From positions 1-5,306 of the forward strand of contig JAKFYO010000106.1 in NCBI GenBank assembly GCA_021730825.1: DNA of 5,306 nucleotides. Reading direction: 5' to 3'. The notes below the pieces were generated by a model. The model was not told the DNA's origin, did no database searches, and saw nothing but the letters and a program-made list of their open reading frames with translations. A program made the translations under genes and the position numbers. Position 1 is the stretch's first letter; every line of letters begins with the position of its first letter. Shown here one piece after another: positions 1 through 5,210 of this stretch. This DNA is from Hyphomicrobiales bacterium. Lineage in GTDB: Bacteria; Pseudomonadota; Alphaproteobacteria; Rhizobiales; Xanthobacteraceae.

Positions 1-6
1 AGGCCA

Positions 7-831
7 TTATTGCCGCGGCGGAGGATCGAACGTCGGCACGTTCGAGGGCGCCTGTTGCTGCTGCGGCGCCTGCTGGAACGTAGGCTGCTGCTGCGAGCTC
101 GGCGGCGGCTGGAACGCGGGCGGGTTCTGCTGCTGCGATTGCGGCGCAGGCGTTGCCTGCTTCTTCGGTGCGGGCTTCGGTTTCGGCTTCGGCTGTGCCT
201 TCGCCTTGGCGGCCGGCGGCACGCCTTGCGGATCGAAGCCTACATAGATCACGTATTTCTCGAGGTTCTTGTCTGCCGGCAGTGGAAAGGTCAGGTCATC
301 CTCGATCTGCGTGAAAGGCACCTGCGTCGTCCCCGGTGGGACGTTGACCGTCACCGAATAGAACTTGGAGGCGATCGGCCGCGGCTGAGGACCTTCCTGC
401 ACGAGCGCGATACGCATCGGCACGCTAACCGTGCCGGGCGTGCCCTTCGGTCCGACCACCAGACGGCCTTCGACGCCGACCTTAATGGTCATGGTGCTGC
501 CGAGGACTGCGCACTCGCGGGCGATCTGCACAATGCTCGCCTGGTAGCGCACATTGGTTGGGCCCTGGCCCGCGTTCTGCGCCCAGGCGCTTGCGCCCTG
601 ACGGATATTCGCGCCGGGGCAATCGTCATCCGCGCTCACCTGCGAATTCGGATTTGCGTTCGGATTATCCGGGTCGGCAGTTGCCGGACCCTGCTTGAAA
701 AGATCGCCAACGCCCATGTTTCCAATGGGCCCCACGACGTTCTCGATCGTGCTGCATCCGGCCAGAAGACCGACAAGCATAGCCGCCGCCCAGCCCTGCA
801 TATGCAGGCTTTGCCTGGAAGTTTTACGCAT
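7..831 (-). CDS. Predicted outer-envelope lipoprotein with Pro/Gln-rich C-terminal tail, function unknown
   Basis: The protein is 274 aa. I chose the ATG at 831 because AGGGAG lies 9 nt upstream; in-frame ATGs at 861 and 858 have no ribosome binding site and would put ten extra residues before the signal. Residues 1-26 are a lipoprotein signal: basic start (MRKTSR), hydrophobic WAAAMLVGLLAG, and lipobox LAGC with the lipidated Cys at 26. It is therefore a predicted substrate of the LspA encoded upstream. Residue +2 is Ser, which usually allows outer-membrane sorting in Gram-negatives. Residues about 70-200 have alternating hydrophobic patterning suggesting a beta-sandwich-like domain, with Cys71 and Cys107 as a possible disulfide. 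Residues 205-274 are low complexity: a KPKPKPAPKK stretch, then Gln/Pro-rich sequence with repeated PxF units. The Lys-Pro then Pro-Gln tail could reach to or through peptidoglycan, by inference. I do not recognise the family. It follows the second M16 gene by 64 nt. Confidence 0.85.
   Translation of the reverse strand: MRKTSRQSLHMQGWAAAMLVGLLAGCSTIENVVGPIGNMGVGDLFKQGPATADPDNPNANPNSQVSADDDCPGANIRQGASAWAQNAGQGPTNVRYQASIVQIARECAVLGSTMTIKVGVEGRLVVGPKGTPGTVSVPMRIALVQEGPQPRPIASKFYSVTVNVPPGTTQVPFTQIEDDLTFPLPADKNLEKYVIYVGFDPQGVPPAAKAKAQPKPKPKPAPKKQATPAPQSQQQNPPAFQPPPSSQQQPTFQQAPQQQQAPSNVPTFDPPPRQ
10..219 (-). repeat. Low-complexity coding tail: KP run and imperfect PxF(Q/D)PPP repeats
   Basis: These bases encode residues 205-274 of the lipoprotein. 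The first part is alternating Lys-Pro/Ala. The rest is Gln/Pro-rich with three related units: PPAFQPPP, QPTFQQAP and VPTFDPPP. At DNA level the plus strand shows short CTG/CTGCTG runs (around 55-62, 90-98 and 126-135) that encode the Gln stretches and could slip in replication. The units are imperfect, so this is degenerate low complexity rather than a clean tandem repeat. Confidence 0.6.
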
Positions 832-840
832 ACTTACCCA

Positions 841-846
841 CTCCCT
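841..846 (-). promoter_or_regulatory. Shine-Dalgarno AGGGAG that fixes the lipoprotein start
   Basis: On the minus strand AGGGAG ends 9 nt before the ATG at 831. The ATGs at 861 and 858 lack any comparable purine run, so this site decides the start in favour of 831. Confidence 0.65.
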
Positions 847-865
847 CAGTACGCCCATCATAACA

Positions 866-882
866 GCGAGACGGGCGCTCGC
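866..882 (-). other. Small intergenic hairpin between the second M16 gene and the lipoprotein gene
   Basis: The minus strand reads GCGAG, a 7-nt loop, then CTCGC: a perfect 5-bp GC-rich stem 13 nt after the TAA of the second M16 gene. No U-tract follows, so it is not a classical intrinsic terminator. A stem this short can arise by chance at this base composition; it is listed mainly because the other two spacers hold stronger ones. Confidence 0.35.
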
Positions 883-895
883 GAACCCTTAGAAA

Positions 896-2254
896 TTAAC
901 CGCCGTTCGATTTGGATAACGGCGCGGGTCTTCCCACCATAATCACAAGAAGCTTGCTGTCCGCCAAAAACCGCTTTGCAGCGCGGCGTACGTCTTCGGC
1001 CGTAACCGCGTTAACCATTTTGTTCCGGCGCTCGAAATAGTCGATTCCAAGCTCCTGAAGCTGAATTTCAAGAAGCTGCGATGCGACTTTCGCGGAGGTA
1101 TCGAAATGCAGCAAATAGGATCCGGTCAAATAACTCTTGGCCTGCGCCAACTCTTCAGCGGTCGGCCCATCCTTGGCGATGCGGACGATTTCTTGCTCGA
1201 TAATCTGGAGCGCTTCTGCCGCGCGGTCGTTGCGCGTTGAGGTCCCGCCCATGAACATCCCGGAGTGATCGAGCGTCGCGAGGTATGAATATACCGAGTA
1301 GGCAAGTCCGCGCTTTTCACGGACCTCGCGATAAAGCCGCGAAGAAAACGAGCCGCCGCCGAGCACGTGGTTCAGCACGAATGCCGGCATGAAGTCCGGG
1401 TCTTTGCGCTTCAGTCCGATGCCGCCGAAGGTAATCGTGGTCTGCGGAATGTTGAGATCGACAACTTCGCGGCGGCCCAGCGACTGCGGCTTCACTTCCG
1501 GAATTTCGGCAAGATCGGCCTTGGCAGGCAGCTTCGCGAAGGCATGGTCGATGAGACGGGCAAGTTCCGCGCTTTCTATCGAACCGACGACTGCGATCTT
1601 GAGGTTCGAGCGCGCCAGATTCTTCTTCGCATAGTCGAACAGCATCGAACGCTCGACCCCGGAGATCGACTTCTCGTCGCCTTTGACCGATCGGCCATAG
1701 GGATGGTTCGGAAATGCCTGCGCAAACCAGCGCAATCCCGCTACCTCATCCGGGTTCGTAAGCGAGCGCCTATAAGCCGCGAGAATGCTCGCGCGAATGC
1801 GGTCGATCGCTTCCTGCTCGAACCGCGGCGTATTCAGCGACAGGCGCAAAAGTTCGAAGGCCTCGTCGCGGTGTTCGCTCAACACCCGCACCGTGCCGCG
1901 GAAAGTATCGCGGTCAGCGTTATAGCTTAGCGAAATCGCGCGGCGCTCAAGGCGCTCCTGAAACGCTTTGGCGTTCAATTCGCCCGCACCCTCGTCGAGC
2001 ATCGCGGCGGTCATGTACGCGAGGCCCGCGCGGTCCGCGGGATCCTGCGAGGCACCGCCGTCGAAGGCAAAGTTGATCGAGAGGATCGGAAGCGTGTCGT
2101 CGCGCACGAACCAGACTTCGATGCCGGCCGGCGTCTTCAACCGTTCTATCTTGCCGACCTGCGCATCAGCGGCGCTTGACGCCGTGAACAAGGCGAGAGC
2201 CATCGCAATACCCTTCAAGAAACTATGGCGCGGTGCCGCCCGGCGAAGCGGCAT
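896..2254 (-). CDS. Secreted M16B peptidase homologue, non-catalytic (Arg/Tyr) partner subunit
   Basis: The protein is 452 aa. The ATG at 2254-2252 overlaps the TGA of the upstream M16 gene (TGATG); the longer reading from 2386 would lie inside that gene and bury the signal peptide. Residues 1-31 form an export signal (hydrophobic GIAMALALF, likely cut after ADA or ADAQ). Two M16 domains follow, roughly residues 42-190 and 195-375. Where active M16 enzymes have HxxEH, this one reads GLAYMTAAMLDEG, so the positions are Tyr80, Ala83 and Ala84 and zinc cannot bind. It retains SSRLYREVREKRGLAYS with Arg306 and Tyr319, the R/Y pair typical of the non-zinc subunit of bacterial M16B heterodimers; in such pairs this subunit helps bind substrate in the composite cavity. 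Inferred role: obligate partner of the upstream zinc subunit, acting in the periplasm on short or unfolded peptides. The substrate is unknown. Confidence 0.92.
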   Translation of the reverse strand: MPLRRAAPRHSFLKGIAMALALFTASSAADAQVGKIERLKTPAGIEVWFVRDDTLPILSINFAFDGGASQDPADRAGLAYMTAAMLDEGAGELNAKAFQERLERRAISLSYNADRDTFRGTVRVLSEHRDEAFELLRLSLNTPRFEQEAIDRIRASILAAYRRSLTNPDEVAGLRWFAQAFPNHPYGRSVKGDEKSISGVERSMLFDYAKKNLARSNLKIAVVGSIESAELARLIDHAFAKLPAKADLAEIPEVKPQSLGRREVVDLNIPQTTITFGGIGLKRKDPDFMPAFVLNHVLGGGSFSSRLYREVREKRGLAYSVYSYLATLDHSGMFMGGTSTRNDRAAEALQIIEQEIVRIAKDGPTAEELAQAKSYLTGSYLLHFDTSAKVASQLLEIQLQELGIDYFERRNKMVNAVTAEDVRRAAKRFLADSKLLVIMVGRPAPLSKSNGG

Positions 2255-3633
2255 CACGTGCGCTTCTCCGGAGAAGCCTGTTGCGGACGAAGCAGATAGC
2301 CGGTCACTGCGCGGCGCAGATCGAGCCAATTTTTCGCGGCAGCCTGCACTTCCGCCGGCGTCACCGAACGGATTTTGGCGGGCCACTCCTTGACCGAAGC
2401 GGCCGTGAGACCGGTGGTCAGCGCGGCACCATAGATGCGCGCGAGCGTCGTCTGGTTGTCCTGCGAGAAGATCGTGGAGGCGATGATCCGAGTCTTCACG
2501 CGCTCGACCTCCTCAGCCTCGACGCCGTTCTTCGCGACTTGCTCGATGACTTCGTCGAGTGCGGCTTCAAGCGCTTCCAGCGTGGTGCCGGGGCGCGGCG
2601 AGGCATAAACGCCGAAGCGCGTCGCGTCTAACGCCGTGCCCTGATACCAGGAGCCTGCATTCGCAGCGACCCCCTTCTCGACGACCAGTGCGCTGTAAAG
2701 GCGGCTGGTCTGACCGCCGCCAAGTACATGCGAGAGAATTTCGAGTGCTTCCGCTTCGTTTCCAGTCGCGGTCCGATAAGACGGAACGAGGTAATAGCGC
2801 GACATCGAAGGCTGCTGCACGCGCTGATCGGTGAGCGACATCCGGCGGTGTGCGCGCGGCTCCGGTTCGACCGGGCGCGCACGCGGTGCCACTTCGGCCA
2901 CGCGCGGCACCTTGCCGTAGATTTTCTCGGCAAGTTCGCGCGCTTCCTTGTCGTCGATGTCGCCCGCGAGAATAAGCACCGCGTTGTTCGGCGTATAGAA
3001 GCGCTTGTAGAAATCGAGTGCGTTCTCGCGGCTGAGCTGCCGGATTTCATGCATCCAGCCGATGATCGGGCGGCCATACGGGTGATTGACGTAGAGCGCG
3101 GCACTGAGCGCCTCGGCAAGCTGCGCGGCTGGATCGTTATCTGTGCGCGTGCGGCGCTCTTCGATCACGACTTCGCGCTCCGGCAAGACGACTTCATCGG
3201 TCAGGCGAAGCCCGGTCATGCGATCGGCTTCAAAGGTCATCACCTGTTCGAGATTCTCTTTGGTCACGCGCTGGAAATAGGCGGTGTAGTCCTGCGAGGT
3301 AAAAGCGTTTTCCTGCCCGCCGATGGTGGCAACAACCGTCGAGAACCGGCCGGCCGGATTCTTCTCGGTGCCCTTGAACATCAGATGTTCGAGGAAATGC
3401 GCGAGACCCGATTTTCCCGGCGTCTCGTCGGCCGAGCCGATCCGGTACCAAACCATGTGGGTCACGACCGGGGTGCGGCGATCGGGGATCACCACGACTT
3501 CCAGTCCATTCGCGAGCTTGAACTCGCTTACCTGCAAGCCCTGAGGCTGCGTCTTCGCGGTACCGGGCAAGAGAACAGCCGCCGAACCGGCGGCCGCGCA
3601 AATCGCAATCGCGCTCATGACAACCCTTCGCAC
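2254..3633 (-). CDS. Secreted M16B zinc metallopeptidase, catalytic subunit
   Basis: The protein is 459 aa, the usual size for a two-domain M16B subunit. It starts with GTG at 3633, preceded by AAGGAG 11 nt upstream. An ATG at 3618, preceded by GAAGGG, is possible but would remove the two arginines that give the signal peptide its charged start (MRRVVMSAIAICAAAGSAAVLLPG), so GTG is preferred. Domain 1, about residues 40-190, holds GLAHFLEHLMFKG: zinc ligands His79 and His83, catalytic base Glu82, and third ligand Glu159 with the supporting Glu152 (PEREVVIEE). Domain 2, about 195-375, begins near FYTPNNAVLILAGD and contains LGGGQTSRLYSALVVEKGVA. There Arg311 is kept, but the Tyr found in the partner's GLAYS is replaced, so the R/Y function appears to reside in the other subunit. 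It should hydrolyse peptides in the periplasm. The stop codon overlaps the start of the partner gene, implying coupled, near-equal translation. Confidence 0.94.
   Translation of the reverse strand: MRRVVMSAIAICAAAGSAAVLLPGTAKTQPQGLQVSEFKLANGLEVVVIPDRRTPVVTHMVWYRIGSADETPGKSGLAHFLEHLMFKGTEKNPAGRFSTVVATIGGQENAFTSQDYTAYFQRVTKENLEQVMTFEADRMTGLRLTDEVVLPEREVVIEERRTRTDNDPAAQLAEALSAALYVNHPYGRPIIGWMHEIRQLSRENALDFYKRFYTPNNAVLILAGDIDDKEARELAEKIYGKVPRVAEVAPRARPVEPEPRAHRRMSLTDQRVQQPSMSRYYLVPSYRTATGNEAEALEILSHVLGGGQTSRLYSALVVEKGVAANAGSWYQGTALDATRFGVYASPRPGTTLEALEAALDEVIEQVAKNGVEAEEVERVKTRIIASTIFSQDNQTTLARIYGAALTTGLTAASVKEWPAKIRSVTPAEVQAAAKNWLDLRRAVTGYLLRPQQASPEKRT
2262..2277 (-). promoter_or_regulatory. Perfect 16-bp palindrome over the ribosome binding site of the second M16 gene
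   Basis: GCTTCTCCGGAGAAGC is a perfect inverted repeat within the last codons of the catalytic subunit, ending 7 nt before the downstream ATG. As RNA it can form a 6-bp stem with a CCGG loop. The only Shine-Dalgarno-like sequence for the second gene (GGAGAAG) lies in this loop and the 3' arm. The structure would hinder free initiation until a ribosome finishing the first gene opens it. Palindromy is seen directly; the coupling role is inferred. Confidence 0.5.
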
Positions 3634-3644
3634 GTTTTGGACTA

Positions 3645-3650
3645 CTCCTT
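3645..3650 (-). promoter_or_regulatory. Shine-Dalgarno AAGGAG supporting the GTG start of the catalytic M16 gene
   Basis: AAGGAG on the minus strand lies 11 nt before GTG at 3633. It is the best ribosome binding site in the spacer. The spacing is slightly long, and a competing GAAGGG (3624-3629) lies 5 nt before the ATG at 3618, so the start is favoured but not settled by this alone. Confidence 0.55.
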
Positions 3651-3657
3651 CATATCC

Positions 3658-3701
3658 GGCGCAGAAAGCGCCAGCCGCGTCTCACATTCGCGAGACACGG
3701 C
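3658..3701 (-). other. Tandem intergenic hairpins without a U-tract, after the 3702-4529 gene
   Basis: Directly after the TAA (3704-3702) the minus strand has GCCGTGTCTC (3701-3692), an 8-nt loop, and GAGACGCGGC (3683-3674): ten pairs with one G-U wobble. One base later comes GGCGC (3672-3668), loop TTTCT, GCGCC (3662-3658), a perfect 5-bp stem. The next bases are GGATATGAAGGAG, with no U-run, leading straight into the ribosome binding site of the M16 gene. Possible roles are a weak or Rho-assisted terminator, an RNA 3'-end stabiliser, or a processing site setting different transcript levels for the genes on each side. Confidence 0.65.
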
Positions 3702-4529
3702 TTACATGCGGGGGCCCGAATAATCCGGCATGTTGGGATGCACGATTCTCGAATCGTCGCGTCCATTCTTGTCCTTCGCAACAGTGCCGTAAGGCGCGTT
3801 CTTCGAAGGCGTCAGATAGCCAGTAGGCGGTTGCGTCAAAGTCTGACGCTCGGGCTCGCCGGTAAATTCAACCGGCTTCTCTTTCTCTCTGCCGATCATA
3901 GGGAGCATTTTCGTAAGCGTGGGAACGCCAAGCTGCTGAATTGTCGATTGCGCCTCGTTGGTGGTCGCGTCGGTACCGGAGCCCTGCTTGTCTCTGCCTT
4001 TCACGGCCGCCAATTCCGCCGGCGTCAACGTGCGGCCGCTGTAGCTCGGATCGTCTTCGGCGCGAGAGAACATGCGCTTGGTCTTTTTTCTCTTTTGCGC
4101 GGCCTTTACTTCCGGATCGAGCGGGAAGTCCGGATTGCGCTGGCGCGCGGTATAGGGCTCGACCGGCTGCGGCAGTGTCAGCGCGGTTTGCGGCGGACGC
4201 TGATTGTCGGGAGCCGCGGTGATGTTCTGCGCCGGCGGCGCGTTGAAGTCCCACGGGTTTTGTTGCGTGCTGTTTGCGTTCGGCTGCGGCGATGGCGCGA
4301 CCGGCTGCACATAAGGCGAGATCGGCGGCACCACGAGCGGCGGACGCTCCTGATAGTCGATATGCGGTCCGGGCAGTTGCAGGAGACCGACAGAGCCCAG
4401 CAACTTGCTCATGAAATTGGGTTCGTTGTCGTCGTCGTCCTCGGCAAAGGACGGCTGCACGGCGGCAAACATCGCAGCCATCGCAAACGCGAAGATGGCG
4501 AGACTCGTAAGATAGCGCCGCAGCGACAT
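3702..4529 (-). CDS. Secreted Pro/Gln-rich disordered protein of unknown function, with PLVVPP motif
   Basis: The protein is 275 aa. ATG at 4529 has AGAGG 7 nt upstream. Residues 1-29 are a Sec-type signal peptide (MSLRRYLTS, hydrophobic core, likely cut SFA|ED). There is no lipobox Cys; indeed the protein has no cysteine at all. The mature protein starts with an acidic run (EDDDD), followed by FMSKLLGSVGLL (residues 39-50), which may form a short amphipathic helix, then IDYQERPPLVVPP (57-69). Residues 70-125 are Pro/Gln/Asn-rich and probably disordered. A basic patch, QKRKKTKRMFSR, lies at 145-156, and the tail holds QPPTGYLTPSKNAPYG (233-248). I believe homologues are common next to lspA in Rhizobiales, but I know of no assigned function. 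The LVVPP motif and the position between lspA and the M16 pair recall DUF3035 (BamF-like lipoproteins), though the missing lipobox argues against simple equivalence. Confidence 0.85.
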   Translation of the reverse strand: MSLRRYLTSLAIFAFAMAAMFAAVQPSFAEDDDDNEPNFMSKLLGSVGLLQLPGPHIDYQERPPLVVPPISPYVQPVAPSPQPNANSTQQNPWDFNAPPAQNITAAPDNQRPPQTALTLPQPVEPYTARQRNPDFPLDPEVKAAQKRKKTKRMFSRAEDDPSYSGRTLTPAELAAVKGRDKQGSGTDATTNEAQSTIQQLGVPTLTKMLPMIGREKEKPVEFTGEPERQTLTQPPTGYLTPSKNAPYGTVAKDKNGRDDSRIVHPNMPDYSGPRM

Positions 4530-4536
4530 TGGCTAG

Positions 4537-4541
4537 CCTCT
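4537..4541 (-). promoter_or_regulatory. Shine-Dalgarno AGAGG for the 3702-4529 gene
   Basis: AGAGG on the minus strand lies 7 nt before ATG at 4529, a normal spacing. It supports this start and separate translation initiation rather than coupling to lspA, whose stop is 57 nt upstream. Confidence 0.6.
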
Positions 4542-4557
4542 GATACTCAACAGGACG

Positions 4558-4585
4558 GGGCCCAAAGGCCGGGCCCGAAGGCCCG
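4558..4585 (-). other. Alternative intergenic hairpins (cUUCGg tetraloop) after lspA
   Basis: One base after the lspA stop the minus strand reads CGGGCC (4585-4580), TTCG, GGCCCG (4575-4570): a perfect 6-bp stem capped by the very stable C(UUCG)G tetraloop. The GGGCCC at 4576-4571 can instead pair with GGGCCC at 4563-4558 across a 7-nt loop (GGCCTTT). The two folds share bases and exclude each other. A smaller GGCC-TTTG-GGCC hairpin (4570-4559) is another option. No U-tract follows, so it is not a standard intrinsic terminator; it may act as an attenuator, weak terminator or RNA stabiliser. The function is inferred. Confidence 0.6.
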
Positions 4586-4586
4586 C

Positions 4587-5210
4587 TCAAATCCCGCGCT
4601 TTGGCGGCGATTTCAAGGCGTTAGGCCTTAACGCATCGTATAGGAGGCCCACCACCCCGGCAACGATGGCTGCATCCGCAAGGTTAAATACGTACCAGCG
4701 GAACCCGAAGGCATGGAGCGCGACAAAATCCACCACCGCGCCCTGAATGGCCCTATCCACGGCATTCCCAAGGGCTCCCCCGATCAGCAAACCAAGTGCG
4801 GCCGCCACGACCTTCGATCCCGCCCGGCGCAGCCAGAAGAAGAAGAGGATCGATGCCGCGATTTTGATCGAGAACAGGACCCAACGGCCGAGTTCCCCAT
4901 CCTGTGGAAAAAGCCCGTAGGAAATACCCCGGTTCATCGCGAGCACGAAATCCGCGAAGGGGGCGACATAAATCTTCCCGCGAGTCGCGAGATCGAGGCC
5001 GTAGAGGACCGCGTATTTCGTGATCTGGTCGAGCACGAGGACGGCGGCGGCGATCGCGACGCCGAACCCGAAATAAGGGCCGTTGTGTTCGAGCCAGGCA
5101 TAGGCATCGGGTAGTTGCCGTCCGCGCGTGGCGATGCGAGCGCGCGACGCCTTCTTTTTCACGCGCTTTTTGGCGCGTGTTTTTTTAACCGGCTGCTTTG
5201 CGCGCGGCAT
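4587..5210 (-). CDS. lspA: Lipoprotein signal peptidase (signal peptidase II)
   Basis: An inner-membrane aspartic peptidase that cuts the signal peptide from diacylated prolipoproteins just before the lipid-bearing Cys. The chosen ATG at 5210 gives 207 aa, longer than the usual 160-170. Visible motifs: VLVLDQITK (Asp61) at the first membrane segment; NRGISYGLF (Asn93), the family's NxGxxF region; [19 protein letters not shown] with Asn149, Asp152 and Asp161; and FNLADAAI with Asn176 and Asp179. Asp161 and Asp179 match the catalytic pair. Four membrane segments fit residues about 46-60, 110-127, 133-150 and 174-192. Residues 1-32 are an extra cytoplasmic segment very rich in Lys and Arg, absent from typical LspA. 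The start is uncertain: ATG 5234 is possible, and a GTG at codon 17 would shorten the extension; none has a clear ribosome binding site. It overlaps ileS by 26 nt, so translation is probably coupled. The ileS-lspA pairing is common in bacteria. Confidence 0.93.
   Translation of the reverse strand: MPRAKQPVKKTRAKKRVKKKASRARIATRGRQLPDAYAWLEHNGPYFGFGVAIAAAVLVLDQITKYAVLYGLDLATRGKIYVAPFADFVLAMNRGISYGLFPQDGELGRWVLFSIKIAASILFFFWLRRAGSKVVAAALGLLIGGALGNAVDRAIQGAVVDFVALHAFGFRWYVFNLADAAIVAGVVGLLYDALRPNALKSPPKRGI

Noticed and set aside
832..861. Earlier lipoprotein starts at ATG 861 or 858
   Set aside because: Neither has a Shine-Dalgarno sequence, and they would lengthen the n-region of the lipoprotein signal; ATG 831 has AGGGAG at proper spacing.
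857..885. Possible promoter before the lipoprotein gene (TATGAT at 862-857, TTCGCG 17 nt upstream)
   Set aside because: The -10 match is good, but the -35 matches only 3 of 6 bases, and the TATGAT overlaps an ordinary ATG-rich leader. Too weak to annotate without transcript start data.
10..942. Long plus-strand open frame of 310 codons
   Set aside because: It runs antisense to the lipoprotein gene and is dominated by Arg/Leu, as expected for the complement of a GC-rich Pro/Gln coding region. It has no recognisable motif, and the minus-strand reading has a lipobox and ribosome binding site.
2255..2386. Earlier start for the second M16 gene at 2386
   Set aside because: It would add 44 residues lying entirely within the upstream M16 coding region and place the signal peptide in the interior. 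The TGATG overlap start at 2254 is much better supported.
3658..3701. Calling the double hairpin a Rho-independent terminator
   Set aside because: Neither stem is followed by a U-run, and the next ribosome binding site begins within 8 nt, so it is listed as a structured element of unknown role instead.
2728..3723. Plus-strand open frame of 331 codons
   Set aside because: It is antisense to the M16 catalytic gene, whose HxxEH and domain motifs establish the real frame. Composition is Arg/His-rich with no domain signature.
3738..4631. Plus-strand open frame of 297 codons
   Set aside because: It is antisense to the secreted Pro-rich protein and extends into the lspA end. It is Arg-rich shadow sequence, whereas the minus strand has a signal peptide and ribosome binding site.
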